The notes beneath the pieces are model-generated. The model did no database searches and was not told the DNA's origin. It was given only the letters and a program-made list of their open reading frames with translations. From contig CAWFCV010000006.1 in NCBI GenBank assembly GCA_963814435.1, positions 356,130 through 420,129 on the forward strand: DNA of 64,000 nt. Direction: 5' to 3'. Of this stretch, positions 19,927-28,752 are shown one piece after another; the first letter of the stretch is position 1, and each line of letters begins with the position of its first letter. The DNA is from JAEUPI01 sp963814435. GTDB taxonomy: Bacteria; Pseudomonadota; Gammaproteobacteria; Burkholderiales; Burkholderiaceae_C. Position numbers and translations under genes: made by a program.

Positions 19927-20894
19927 CGGTCGAGCAGTTCAAGGGCGGGCAGTCGAACCCGACCTACAAGCTGATCACGCCGCAGCGCACCTACGCGATG
20001 CGCAGCAAGCCGGGCCCGGTGGCCAGGCTGCTGCCGTCGGCGCACGCCATCGAGCGCGAGTACCGCGTGATGGGCGCGCTGGCCGACACGCCGGTGCCGG
20101 TGGCCCGCATGCACCTGCTGTGCGACGACGAATCGGTGATCGGCCGTGCGTTCTTCGTGATGCAGTTCGTCGAGGGCCGCGTGCTGTGGGACCAGTCGCT
20201 GCCCGGGCTGCCCAACGCCGAACGCGCGGCCATCTACGACGAGATGAACCGCGTCATCGCGGCCCTGCACAGCGTCGACGTCGCAGCCGTCGGGCTGGCC
20301 GACTATGGCAAGCCGGGCAACTACTTCGAACGCCAGATCGGCCGCTGGTCCAAGCAATACCTCGCCTCGGTGACGCAGAGCATTCCCGAGATGGACCGGC
20401 TGATCGAGTGGCTGCCGGCGCACCTGCCGGCGTCGGCCCGCGACGCATCGCAGGTGGCCATCGTGCACGGCGACTTCCGGCTCGACAACCTGATCTTCGA
20501 CGCCACGCAGCCGCGGGTGGCCGCGGTGCTCGACTGGGAGCTGTCCACGCTGGGTCATCCGCTGGCCGACTTCAGCTACCACTGCATGTCGTGGCACATT
20601 CCGCCCGGCACCTTTCGCGGCATCGGCGGGCTCGACCATGCCGCGCTCGGCATCCCCAGCGAGCGCGACTACGTGCGGCGTTATTGCGAGCGCACCCGGC
20701 GCGGCGACCCCGATCGCGTGATGGCCGACTGGAACTTCTACCTCGCCTACAACCTGTTCCGCCTGGCGGCCATCACCCAGGGCATCGCCAAGCGCGTGGT
20801 CGACGGCACGGCCGCCAATGCCCAGGCTCGCGCCACCGGCAGCGCGACCCCCACCCTTGCCCAGCTGGCCTGGCACTTCGCCCAAGCCGCCTGA
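19808..20894 (+). CDS. Phosphotransferase (APH/ACAD10-N-like) family protein (one frameshift)
   Basis: An aminoglycoside-phosphotransferase-fold kinase of about 361 residues. Motifs: FKGGQSNPTYKL (ATP-binding glycine-rich region), YAMRSKPGP (catalytic Lys analogue), VHGDFRLDNLIFD (HGDxxxxN catalytic loop) and VAAVLDWELSTLGHPLAD (metal-binding Asp). The first 15 residues are in another frame until a shift near 19850. The gene directly precedes an acyl-CoA dehydrogenase, the same pairing that is fused in mammalian ACAD10/11. The likely role is phosphorylation of a 4-hydroxyacyl-CoA before dehydrogenation. It is not an antibiotic-resistance gene. Confidence 0.87.
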
Positions 20895-20921
20895 CCCCGC
20901 CGCCTCACCAGGAGTGATCAC

Positions 20922-22136
20922 ATGGACTTCGGCTATTCGCCGCGCACCCAGGAACTGCAGGCCAAGGTATCGGCCTTCATGCAGGAGCATGTCTACCCGG
21001 CCGAAGGCCGATACTGGAGCGAATTGCGCGCCAACACCGAGGCGGGCAAGCGCTGGACGCCGCTGCCGCTGATCGAGGAACTCAAGCCCAAGGCGCGCGC
21101 CCAGGGTCTGTGGAACCTGTTCCTGCCCGACAGCGACTACGGCGCAGGCCTGACCAATCAGGAATACGCGCCGCTGGCCGAGATCATGGGTCGTATGCCC
21201 TGGGCCAGCGAGGTCTTCAACTGCTCGGCGCCCGATACCGGCAACATGGAAGTGCTGGTGCGCTACGGCACGCCCGAGCAGCAGAAGCAATGGCTGCTGC
21301 CGCTGCTGGACGGCAAGATCCGAAGTGCCTTTGCGATGACCGAGCCGGCGGTGGCCTCGTCGGACGCCACCAACATCGAGGCGCGCATCGAGCGCCAGGG
21401 CGACCACTACATCATCAACGGTCGCAAGTGGTGGACTTCGGGTGGCGGCGACCCTCGCTGCAAGATCATGATCTTCATGGGCAAGACCGATCCGACCGCG
21501 CCGCGTCATTCGCAGCAGTCGATGATCCTGGTGCCGTTCGAGACGCCCGGTGTCAAGGTGCTGCGCGCATTGCCGGTGTTCGGCTATGACGACGCGCCGC
21601 ACGGCCACATGGAAATCGACTTCCAGGACGTCTTGGTGCCGGCGTCGAACATGCTGCTCGGCGAGGGCCGCGGCTTCGAGATCGCGCAGGGCCGCCTCGG
21701 CCCGGGGCGCATCCACCACTGCATGCGGCTGATCGGCCTGGCCGAGCGCTCGCTGGAGCTGATGTGCAAGCGCGCGCTCAAGCGGGTGGCGTTCGGCAAG
21801 ACGGTGGCGCAGCAGACCGTGACGCAGGAACGCATCGCCGACGCACGCTGCCTGATCGACCAGGCACGGCTGCTGACGCTGAAGGCCGCCTGGATGATGG
21901 ACATGGCCGGCAACAAGGCCGCCAAGGCCGAGATCGCGATGATCAAGGTGGTGGCGCCCAACATGGCGCTGCGCGTGATCGACTGGGCGATGCAGGTGCA
22001 CGGCGGTGCCGGCGTCAGCGACGACTTCCCGCTGGCCTACTACTACGCGCAGGCGCGCACGCTGCGTTTCGCCGACGGCCCCGACGAGGTGCACCGCAAT
22101 TCCATCGCGAAGATGGAACTGGGCCGCTACGCCTAA
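20922..22136 (+). CDS. Acyl-CoA dehydrogenase, ACAD10/11-like
   Basis: An intact 404-residue flavoprotein. It has the FAD-binding segments FAMTEPAVASSDATNIEARI and YIINGRKWWTSGGGDPRCKI, the domain with VPASNMLLGEGRGFEIAQGR, and the C-terminal helical domain with MALRVIDWAMQVHGGAGVSD and the closing RFADGPDEVHRN. A GGAGTGA ribosome site precedes the ATG. It lies 27 bases after the phosphotransferase-like gene, so the pair is very probably one operon handling hydroxylated or unusual acyl-CoAs. Confidence 0.92.
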   Translation: MDFGYSPRTQELQAKVSAFMQEHVYPAEGRYWSELRANTEAGKRWTPLPLIEELKPKARAQGLWNLFLPDSDYGAGLTNQEYAPLAEIMGRMPWASEVFNCSAPDTGNMEVLVRYGTPEQQKQWLLPLLDGKIRSAFAMTEPAVASSDATNIEARIERQGDHYIINGRKWWTSGGGDPRCKIMIFMGKTDPTAPRHSQQSMILVPFETPGVKVLRALPVFGYDDAPHGHMEIDFQDVLVPASNMLLGEGRGFEIAQGRLGPGRIHHCMRLIGLAERSLELMCKRALKRVAFGKTVAQQTVTQERIADARCLIDQARLLTLKAAWMMDMAGNKAAKAEIAMIKVVAPNMALRVIDWAMQVHGGAGVSDDFPLAYYYAQARTLRFADGPDEVHRNSIAKMELGRYA

Positions 22137-22890
22137 GGCTGGCCCGCGCCGCGGCTCAGGTCATCGAGTGACCTGAGCGCGGTTGGTGCGGCCATGCCGA
22201 TGGTGCAGTCGAGGTCGGCGAAAAGCCGGAATCCTGCCAATCGCCGGCCACGCGCTTGGCCTCCTGCGCCGCCAGCAGGTACAACGCCAGCCACTGGCCG
22301 ATCGCCTCGAGATCGGGCTCGCGCATCGACAGGCGCAACGTCAGGCGGCCGCGCGCGATCGCCAGCACGAACGGGTCGGCTTCCGACAGCATCTGACCGG
22401 CCGACAGCAAGGCCGGCGACAGCGGGCCGGCCAGCCACTGCAGCAGCCAGGGCTTGACGCTGGACACCGCTCCGAAGCGGGCATCGAGTGCGCGCAATTC
22501 GGCCGGCGTGAGCTTCTGGTACATCACGAGCCAGCGGATCTCGGTGGGCGTCTGTGTGTCGATGCTGGTCTGCACGCCTTCGACATACTGCTCGAACACC
22601 GACGACTCCGATTGCTCCATCAGCTTGCGACTGAGGATCAACGCCTGCAGATCGCGATGCAGGTTCATCTCGGCGAGGATGCGCAACTCGTTGCCCGCCA
22701 CGTACGGGCGGTGCGAGGCACCCCACTCGATCCGCCAGCGCAGATTGCGCTGCGACCCCTCGATCACGAAACCTTCGCCGTCGCGCACACGCCGGTAGAC
22801 CGCGCTGCGCGAGCGCGCCCAGCTCTCCACGCCCTGCAGTCGAGCCGGCAACGGTGTGCGCCCGAACCAACGCGCCAGTGTCTGTAGCAT
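22133..22890 (-). CDS. Conserved hypothetical protein (one frameshift near the end)
   Basis: About 250 residues; I do not recognise a characterised family. It begins MLQTLARWFGRTPLPARLQG and has RNLRWRIEWGASHRPYVAGN near residue 48, a helical middle (NLHRDLQALILSRKLMEQSE) and a C-terminal part GQWLALYLLAAQEAKRVAGD. A shift near 22230 allows DWQDSGFRLFADLDCTIGMA to end at 22133. No signal peptide or membrane helix is evident. It faces the acyl-CoA dehydrogenase tail-to-tail and is divergent from the GST gene, 42 bases apart. Confidence 0.65.
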
Positions 22891-22932
22891 GGTTTAGAGT
22901 CAGCGCAACAACACGACCGCTGGAGTCATTGA

Positions 22933-23625
22933 ATGATCGAAGTGTATTCCTGGGCCACGCCCAACGGTCACAAGGTGCACATCATGCTCGAGGAGTGTGG
23001 CCTGCCCTACAAGGCGATTGGCGTGGACATCGGTGCGGGTGACCAGTTCGATCCGGACTTCCTGGCCATCAGCCCGAACAACAAGATTCCCGCCATCATC
23101 GACCCCGATGGTCCCGATGGAAAGCCGATGTCGCTGTTCGAATCCGGTGCAATTCTGCTGTACCTGGCCGGAAAGACCGGACGCTTTCTGCCAGCCGACA
23201 CCCGCGGCAAGTACACCGTGCTGCAGTGGCTGATGTTCCAGATGGGCAGCGTCGGCCCGATGCTCGGGCAGACGCACCACTTCCGCGTCTATGCCCCGGA
23301 GAAGATCGCCTACGCCATCGACCGCTACAGCAACGAAACCAAGCGGCTGTACCGCGTGATGAACGACCGGGTGGCCAAGACGCGCTACATCGCCGGCAAC
23401 GAGTATTCGATCGCCGACATCGCGATCTTTCCGTGGCTTCGCTCATGGAAGAACCAGGGCATCGACTGGAACGACCACCCTCATCTGAAAGGCTGGTTCG
23501 ACGAGATCGCCGCGCGCCCCGCCGTGAGGCGCGGCGTCGAGGTGCTGGCCGACCTGCGCAGGCCGATCACCGACGACAAGGCGCGCAGCGTGCTGTTCGG
23601 CGCCGAGCAGTACAAGCGCCATTGA
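22933..23625 (+). CDS. Glutathione S-transferase family protein (YfcG/YghU-like)
   Basis: An intact 230-residue GST. The N-terminal thioredoxin-fold domain starts MIEVYSWATPNGHKVHIMLE with the TPNG loop of the nu-class (YfcG/YghU) GSTs. ISPNNKIPAIIDPDG and LFESGAILLYLAGK follow; the ES pair binds the glutathione gamma-glutamyl group. The C-terminal helical domain has the conserved YSIADIAIFPWLRSWKNQGI. Nu-class members bind two GSH molecules and act as disulfide reductases. Single gene, followed by tRNA-Arg. Confidence 0.9.
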   Translation: MIEVYSWATPNGHKVHIMLEECGLPYKAIGVDIGAGDQFDPDFLAISPNNKIPAIIDPDGPDGKPMSLFESGAILLYLAGKTGRFLPADTRGKYTVLQWLMFQMGSVGPMLGQTHHFRVYAPEKIAYAIDRYSNETKRLYRVMNDRVAKTRYIAGNEYSIADIAIFPWLRSWKNQGIDWNDHPHLKGWFDEIAARPAVRRGVEVLADLRRPITDDKARSVLFGAEQYKRH

Positions 23626-23636
23626 CGCGGCCTGCA

Positions 23637-23642
23637 TAGAAT
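23637..23642 (+). promoter_or_regulatory. Minus-10 element of tRNA-Arg
   Basis: TAGAAT followed by CGCGC, the same 11-base string as before tRNA-Ser. No convincing -35 at the expected spacing. Confidence 0.4.
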
Positions 23643-23665
23643 CGCGCGGCCAAAGCGTTGCACCA

Positions 23666-23742
23666 CTGCCCGTAGCTCAGCTGGATAGAGCAGCTGCCTT
23701 CTAAGCAGCAGGCCGGGGGTTCGAGTCCCTCCGGGCAGGCCA
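23666..23742 (+). tRNA. tRNA-Arg(TCT)
   Basis: A complete 77-base tRNA with encoded CCA. Acceptor CTGCCCG pairs with CGGGCAG. The D-arm is GCTC/GAGC, the anticodon stem GCTGC/GCAGC has loop CTTCTAA (anticodon TCT), and the T-arm has GGGGGTTCGAGTCCCTC. It reads AGA. Its 3' 24 bases recur at 37468-37491, marking it as the insertion site of the integrated element that follows. Confidence 0.96.
23719..23742 (+). repeat. attL core (3' end of tRNA-Arg)
   Basis: Direct repeat partner of 37468-37491. The shared block runs from the T-loop GTTCGA through CCCTCCGGGCAGGCCA with two mismatches. Confidence 0.88.
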
Positions 23743-23868
23743 ACTGGCGATTCCAGAACGTCCAAAAAAGTCCAGCGAATCGCCTCAAACCTAGGAAATA
23801 CGCGGTCTGCAGCCCGATTATGGTCTCACAGCGTTCCGTGACGTCTCAGCAGAACTAGGGGCACAAAC

Positions 23869-23915
23869 AGGGGAACAAGGACATAATTGAGCCTCGATTC
23901 TTCAGTTTGTTCCCC
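23869..23915. repeat. Candidate integrase arm sites at the left end
   Basis: AGGGGAACAAG at 23869-23879 and its inverted form TTGTTCCCC at 23907-23915 (overlapping the integrase start) match the AGGGGAACAAG/GGGGAACAA pair at 37395-37416, just inside the right att. Repeats near both ends fit integrase arm-type binding sites. Confidence 0.55.
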
Positions 23916-25208
23916 TTGTCGCTGACCGACCCCGCCTGCCGCAATTCGACCTGCCCGGCCGACAAGCCCCGTGTGCGGCTAGCCGATGGCGGTGGTCTCT
24001 ATTTGGAGGTGGCGCCGAACCTGTCGCGCCGCTGGTTCTGGAAGTACTACTTCGGCGGCAAGGAGAAGCGACTCGCACTCGGGCATTACACGGAGACGGG
24101 TTCGACCAAGGTCGTCGTCTCCTTGAAGGCCGCGCGCGAAGCCCGGGACTCTGCGCGCAAACTGCTGCGCAGCGGCGTTGATCCGGCGCAGCAACGTCAG
24201 CTCGACAAGTTGACACGGCACACGGCCGCCGGCAACAGCTTTGAGGCGGTGGCGCGTGAGCTGCATGCCACCAAACAGACCGGCTGGAGCCCGAGGTACG
24301 CCGACCGTTGGATCGAGCGCATGGAGAAAGACCTGTTCCCTTGGATTGGAAGTCTTCCCCTGTCCGATATCAACGCCCCGCTGCTGCTGCAAACCTTGCG
24401 CCGAGTGGAAAGCCGCGACGCACTCGAAGCGGCGCACACCCTGCGCCAGACTGCCGGACAAGTTTTCCGATACGGTATCGCCACGGGCCGCTGCGAGCGG
24501 AACCCGGCGCCGGATCTTCATGGAGCGCTGCGACCCATCGTCGTCAAGCACATGGCGGCCGTGCTGGAGCCGGCCGGGGTTGCAGCTCTGATGCGTGCAA
24601 TCGCCGCTTACAAGGGGCAACCCTTGACGCGGACCGCGCTCGAACTCGCTGCATTGGTATTCCAGCGCCCGGGCAACATTCGACAGATGGAGTGGGCCGA
24701 GCTCGACTTGGACGGTGGTGTGTGGACCATCCCCGCGGCGAAAATGAAGCGCACTGTGCACGGCAAGCTCAATGGCCGGCCGCACTTGGTTCCGTTGGCA
24801 CCACGCGCGGTCACCTTGTTGCGCGACATGCATCCCCTGACCGGGCATGGCCGGTTTGTCTTCCCAAGCCTACTGTCCGGCGAAAGGTGCATGAGCGAGA
24901 ACACGCTTCGAACGGCCCTGCGCCGCATGGGCTACACCAACGATGAGATGACGCCTCACGGCTTCCGCGCGATGGCACGCACGATCCTGGTGGAGCAGCT
25001 CAATTTGCACCCCGACGTGATCGAGGCCCAGCTGGCGCATGGCAAGAGCGGACCGCTGGGTGCGGCCTACGACCGGGCCGAATTCATGGCGCAGCGCCGC
25101 GCCATGATGAAAAAGTGGGCCGAGTACCTCGCGCAACTTCGCGATGGCACCAAGGCGGACACCGCTCGACGCAAACGAACAACTGGCGCTGGTCGCGCAC
25201 ATGCCTAG
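23907..25208 (+). CDS. Site-specific tyrosine integrase of the tRNA-Arg element
   Basis: A 433-residue P4-type integrase with an N-terminal arm-binding DUF4102-like region (VRLADGGGLYLEVAPN, RRWFWKYYFGGKEKRLALGH) and a core-binding domain. The catalytic domain shows Arg in VFQRPGNIRQMEWAEL, HGFR in MTPHGFRAMARTIL, and nucleophile Tyr in GPLGAAYDRAEF. The listed start is a TTG; other in-frame starts are poor. It lies 164 bases from tRNA-Arg, reading away from it, as is standard for P4-like islands. It should catalyse integration and, with an excisionase such as the AlpA-like protein, excision. Confidence 0.92.
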   Translation: MFPLSLTDPACRNSTCPADKPRVRLADGGGLYLEVAPNLSRRWFWKYYFGGKEKRLALGHYTETGSTKVVVSLKAAREARDSARKLLRSGVDPAQQRQLDKLTRHTAAGNSFEAVARELHATKQTGWSPRYADRWIERMEKDLFPWIGSLPLSDINAPLLLQTLRRVESRDALEAAHTLRQTAGQVFRYGIATGRCERNPAPDLHGALRPIVVKHMAAVLEPAGVAALMRAIAAYKGQPLTRTALELAALVFQRPGNIRQMEWAELDLDGGVWTIPAAKMKRTVHGKLNGRPHLVPLAPRAVTLLRDMHPLTGHGRFVFPSLLSGERCMSENTLRTALRRMGYTNDEMTPHGFRAMARTILVEQLNLHPDVIEAQLAHGKSGPLGAAYDRAEFMAQRRAMMKKWAEYLAQLRDGTKADTARRKRTTGAGRAHA

Positions 25209-25270
25209 CACAACATTCGCGATTCTCTGCCGCTGATTTTTGGCCCAAATGGTGCGTGCGAATCGACGCG

Positions 25271-26164
25271 ATGCGGTCGCAGTATTCACGCATGCGCATG
25301 CTGTGGAGATCCGTAAAGGCAGGTAGCCCCGAGTTGGCAGGACCCGACCAACCTGGCCTGTTCGACCTGAAGCCTGTCGCAACCGGTGAGCCGCTGATCG
25401 TCGCCACCGAATTGATCGACGAAGACCCGAGCAATCCCCGCACAGAGTTTGTCGAAGCGGAGATCGAAGAACTCGCTGAGGACATCCGGCAGCACGGCAT
25501 CCTGCAGCCAATCGTTGTCGGCGCCGCTGATGAAGCCGGTCACCACCAAGTCCGGCACGGTGCCAAGCGCCTACGGGCCGCGCGCCGCGCCGGCTTGACC
25601 GCTGTCCCCGTCACGATTGCATCGGTAAAGCCCGACGCCTATGCGCAGATGGCCGAGAACCAGAAGCGCCATGGCCTGTCACCTTTGGACTTGGCGCGTT
25701 TCATCCGCGGCCGTGCCGACGCGGGCGAATCAAATGCCAGCATCGCCAAGAAACTCGGCATGGATCAGACCTCCGTTGCGCATCACCTCGCCCTGCTCTC
25801 TCTGCCGCCGGCGCTCGACAAAGCGCTGAAAACCGGTCGGTGCACTTCGCCACGCACGCTGCACGAACTGTCTAAGCTCCACGAGGAGCGACCAAACGAC
25901 GTTGAAGCCGCGCTGGCCGCCCACCCAGAACTGACTCGCGCGACCGTTACAGAACTCAAAGCAGCGAGCCCTTTCGACGCCCATGGGGCGGCCTGCGGCA
26001 CCCGGCCTGAGCGCCGCCGTCTCGGTCTGCCAATCGATCTGGCGGAGAAACTGTGCGACCGCCTTGGGCCTCTTCTCCAGAAGATCTCGAGGGCCGATGC
26101 GGCTGTCGATGCCGGGCGGCTGGCGGCGCTTCGTAAGCGCCTCATCGATATTGCCAACCAGTGA
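25271..26164 (+). CDS. ParB/KorB-like DNA-binding protein
   Basis: A protein of about 297 residues with a ParB N-terminal nuclease-fold domain (DEDPSNPRTEFVEAEIEELA, then IRQHGILQPIVV). It also has a KorB/ParB helix-turn-helix region (ENQKRHGLSPLDLARFIRGR and SIAKKLGMDQTSVAHHLALL). The usual GERR box is replaced by RHGAKRLRAARRAG, so CTP binding may be altered. No ParA is adjacent. In mobilizable elements such solo ParB/KorB proteins usually regulate transfer and maintenance genes rather than segregate DNA. The ATG at 25271 is chosen over an upstream extension that looks non-coding. Confidence 0.85.
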   Translation: MRSQYSRMRMLWRSVKAGSPELAGPDQPGLFDLKPVATGEPLIVATELIDEDPSNPRTEFVEAEIEELAEDIRQHGILQPIVVGAADEAGHHQVRHGAKRLRAARRAGLTAVPVTIASVKPDAYAQMAENQKRHGLSPLDLARFIRGRADAGESNASIAKKLGMDQTSVAHHLALLSLPPALDKALKTGRCTSPRTLHELSKLHEERPNDVEAALAAHPELTRATVTELKAASPFDAHGAACGTRPERRRLGLPIDLAEKLCDRLGPLLQKISRADAAVDAGRLAALRKRLIDIANQ

Positions 26165-26169
26165 GGGGT

Positions 26170-26190
26170 GGGGGTCGGACTGTCCGACCC
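26170..26190. repeat. 10-bp perfect inverted repeat
   Basis: GGGGTCGGAC and GTCCGACCCC separated by one base lie six bases after the parB-like stop. The repeat could form a GC-rich hairpin ending that transcript (no T-run follows) or be part of the transfer origin. Confidence 0.6.
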
Positions 26191-26227
26191 CTCCCCTCGC
26201 TCAGTAAGTCGACAACTACTGCCCTCG

Positions 26228-26284
26228 CCACACTATTGTGGGTTCGACACGGATATGAAAGAAAAGTACATAGGGCAGGATAGG
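26228..26284 (-). other. oriT with IncP-type nic sequence
   Basis: The minus strand of 26273-26284 reads CCTATCCTGCCC, matching the 12 bases around nic in the RP4/IncP oriT. A small inverted repeat CCACA/TGTGG lies at 26228-26241. The site is 15 bases before mobC and 600 bases before the relaxase, where a MOBP oriT is expected. Confidence 0.65.
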
Positions 26285-26298
26285 CGGCGCGCCGCCGA

Positions 26299-26859
26299 AT
26301 GGATGTCAAACCTGCGCCGCAGGGCGCCTTCGTCATGGCAGCGCCCTCGCGTGATCGCGTGACCATCGACTTGTGCGGCATCGGTGCCGCCGCGCGGGCG
26401 GCAGCTCGAACGCGAGGCGCGACCCTGGCGCTCTTCGCCCGTCAAGCCCTGATCGCCGCATTGCCAGGCGACGCAGTCGCAATGCTGCCGCGCGCCGAAT
26501 CGAGCTTCGCCCCTGGCGGCACGATCAAGCTGAGCGTGCGTCTGTCGGCTGCGGACTCCGCCACCCTGGCCGCCCACGCCGCCGCGCTCGGGCAGTCGCA
26601 GGCCCGACTCGTCGCGCTGCTGATCCGCCGCGCTGAGCTGCCATTGCCGGTCGCCGAGCGCCGCGCCGAACTCGCTGCGCTGCGAACCTCGAATGACCAG
26701 CTCGCCGCCATCGCCGCGGACGTGTCGCTGTTCGTTCACACGCTGTCGAGGCCCAACCTGGCCGCGCTTGCGCCGCTTCGGCAACGCATGCTCAACCTCG
26801 ATGCCGACGTCGCACGCCACCTGCAGGTGTCCGCCGCGTTGCTGGCCCGAATTGGTTGA
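26299..26859 (+). CDS. MobC-like relaxosome accessory protein
   Basis: 186 residues. The region from the internal Met at 26335 (MAAPSRDRVTIDLCG) resembles the MobC-like gene at 54408, which begins MAPSSRDRISVDLRG, so the true start may be 26335. A middle segment GGTIKLSVRLSAADSATLAA and a helical C-terminus follow. Such proteins help the relaxase open DNA at oriT. It lies immediately after the nic site and 15 bases before the relaxase, forming a mobC-relaxase pair. Assignment rests on context, pattern and internal homology rather than a full domain match. Confidence 0.72.
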   Translation: MDVKPAPQGAFVMAAPSRDRVTIDLCGIGAAARAAARTRGATLALFARQALIAALPGDAVAMLPRAESSFAPGGTIKLSVRLSAADSATLAAHAAALGQSQARLVALLIRRAELPLPVAERRAELAALRTSNDQLAAIAADVSLFVHTLSRPNLAALAPLRQRMLNLDADVARHLQVSAALLARIG

Positions 26860-26874
26860 ACTGGAGGTGTCGTG

Positions 26875-27903
26875 ATGCCAAGCAACCATGTTGTCGACGG
26901 CGCGCTGGTGCAGTGGGGCGACCGCCTGTTCTATCCCGGCAATCGCATCGTCCGCTCGCAGGGAGTCGTGCTCAGCGGCACGATGCTGCATGTCCGCGCT
27001 CGCGCCATTCGGCAGCGCCTGCACGCCACCGTCGCTCGCGGTGCACCGCAGGTGATGGTCAAGGTCACCGGCGGCGGGCGCGGCATGGCCGCTATCGCGG
27101 CGCACTTGCGCTACATCAGCAAGAACGGCCGCCTGCCGATCGAAGACGACCGCGGCGCCGTGCGAGAAGGCAAGGACGGCGTGCTCGCGCTGGCCGAGCA
27201 ATGGCGTCATGCCGGCGCACTGATCCCCGAGCGCAGCGCGCGCCGCGAGGCCTTCAACCTGATGCTGTCGATGCCCGCCGGCACGCCCGCATCAGCAGTC
27301 CAGAGCGCCGCCCGCGACTTTGCGCGCGCCGAACTCTCGGACCACCGCTTCGTCATGGTGCTGCACACCCACCAGGCCAATCCGCACGTGCACCTCAGCG
27401 TGCGCGCCGAAGGCAAGGATGGCCAGCGACTGAACCCGCGCAAGTCCGACCTGCGTCGCTGGCGCGAGACCTTTGCCGAGAAGCTGCGCGAGCTGGGCGT
27501 CGAGGCCGAAGCCTCGCCGCAGATCAGCCGAGGCGGCAGCCGGCGCACCGAGCGGCTGTGGCATCGCAAGGCCCGGGACCAGGGGCGCATCGCCGGGCCG
27601 CGCGAAGGGGAACAAGCGCCGGTGAAGCTCACGCGATCGCGGCGCGACGCTGCGCAGGCCTGGTGCGAAATCGCCAAGGCGCTGGCGTCGTCGGACGACA
27701 TGGAGGATCGCCAGCTCGGCCAATCCATCGTCAACTACGCGCGGTGGTTGCCGGGCGTGCGGTACAAGGCGCCGGAGCAGCGGGCGCAGCGGGAGCTTCC
27801 AGGTGTGCAGCGGATCCGAGGGAGTCCGCGCGTGCCGACGCGCACCGACCTGTCCAGGGCGCAACCCCAGCGCGCGGCGCCGGAGTCCGATCGCGGGCGT
27901 TGA
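26875..27903 (+). CDS. Mobilization relaxase, MOBP type
   Basis: A relaxase of about 342 residues that would cut one strand at oriT and stay covalently bound to it. The likely nucleophile is the Tyr in AHLRYISKNGRL (near residue 80). Motif III with the metal-binding histidines is VLHTHQANPHVHLSVRAEG. The C-terminus is basic. GGAGGT lies 7 bases before the ATG at 26875; a GTG one codon upstream is also possible. With no coupling protein or T4SS genes in the element, transfer would need a helper conjugation system, plausibly IncP-like given the nic sequence. Confidence 0.85.
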   Translation: MPSNHVVDGALVQWGDRLFYPGNRIVRSQGVVLSGTMLHVRARAIRQRLHATVARGAPQVMVKVTGGGRGMAAIAAHLRYISKNGRLPIEDDRGAVREGKDGVLALAEQWRHAGALIPERSARREAFNLMLSMPAGTPASAVQSAARDFARAELSDHRFVMVLHTHQANPHVHLSVRAEGKDGQRLNPRKSDLRRWRETFAEKLRELGVEAEASPQISRGGSRRTERLWHRKARDQGRIAGPREGEQAPVKLTRSRRDAAQAWCEIAKALASSDDMEDRQLGQSIVNYARWLPGVRYKAPEQRAQRELPGVQRIRGSPRVPTRTDLSRAQPQRAAPESDRGR

Positions 27904-27993
27904 GCAGGGCACAACGGCCAGCTCGCACTGCGTCAAACATGCGCTGCCGTCGTGCTATGCCCGCACCTGGCGAGACACGAGAAGGGACGTCAA

Positions 27994-28224
27994 TCAGTGG
28001 TGCGTGCTGGATCGCGACCGCGTCCACTGGTCGAGGTCTGACCACCGCCAAGCGACGGCGCGCGGGCCGAGACGCACGGGCGGCGGGAACGAGCCGTCAG
28101 CAATCCAGCGGTAGATGGTCGAGCGGCCCAAGCCGGTCATCTTGAGCACGGCGGGTAGGCGAGCCAGCACGCGCTGAGGTTCGTCAGCGAGCGGCGAAAG
28201 ACCGATGGCGTCGCGTTTCATCAA
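27994..28224 (-). CDS. AlpA-family helix-turn-helix regulator / excisionase
   Basis: A 76-residue DNA-binding protein with VLKMTGLGRSTIYRWIADGS FPPPVRLGPRAVAWRWSDLDQW, the MerR-like winged helix of AlpA/P4 Vis. Members activate integrase genes or act as recombination directionality factors in P4-type islands. It is the only such gene in this element, so it is the best candidate for controlling excision. It is transcribed opposite to the mob genes and has an inverted repeat upstream (28273-28304). Confidence 0.85.
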   Translation of the reverse strand: MMKRDAIGLSPLADEPQRVLARLPAVLKMTGLGRSTIYRWIADGSFPPPVRLGPRAVAWRWSDLDQWTRSRSSTHH

Positions 28225-28272
28225 GAACTGAGCTGCCTACGATCTCAATGTAGGTGCTGATCCGGTCCGTCT

Positions 28273-28304
28273 CCGTGATGATTTACGGCGATTTTTCGTC
28301 ACGG
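28273..28304. promoter_or_regulatory. Inverted repeat upstream of the AlpA-like gene
   Basis: CCGTGA and TCACGG are separated by 20 bases, 49 bases before the start codon on the minus strand. A dimeric regulator could bind here. Confidence 0.35.
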
Positions 28305-28752
28305 GAAAGCTGACCGTCGCGATCAGTCACTCCCGGCCAGATCCGGCTGTCCACGCTGCCGAAGAATTGCCGCGCGAAAGACCGGTCTCAAAGTACAGGA
28401 GAAGTACGCGGACGACCGCTTGCGAAAGCGAGACCTCCAAGGCAGTCGATCAACGACTTGTCGTGCCGGCCAGTGTCAAGAACCTGTCGAACGTCTGCAG
28501 GTCGATGGCACGAACTGCCGCTCGCGACCCATTGTGTGAGTTCGGCACAGTCACCGTGAATGCCCGCTATGTGACGCAGGGCCGACCGCCACCCGATGGC
28601 TGCGTTGGCGCACCCTCACAAAAACCTCACCGAACCTGCATATCACCCGCGGCGCAAGCGAACTAGATTGGGTCCCAGGCGCTGCGCTGATGCACCGCCA
28701 ACCACCGAGGGCCACGCGCGGGGCCCGAATTCAACATCTGGAAGGATCCATC
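28305..28752. other. Intergenic stretch without a recognisable gene
   Basis: About 450 bases between the AlpA-like gene and the secreted protein. A 99-codon plus-strand frame exists (28367-28666) but has no family features and no good ribosome site. A weak GGAAGGATCC motif precedes the next gene. Confidence 0.6.

Noticed and set aside
19808..20894. Aminoglycoside resistance kinase
   Set aside because: The APH fold next to an acyl-CoA dehydrogenase is the ACAD10/11-type catabolic pair, not a resistance gene.
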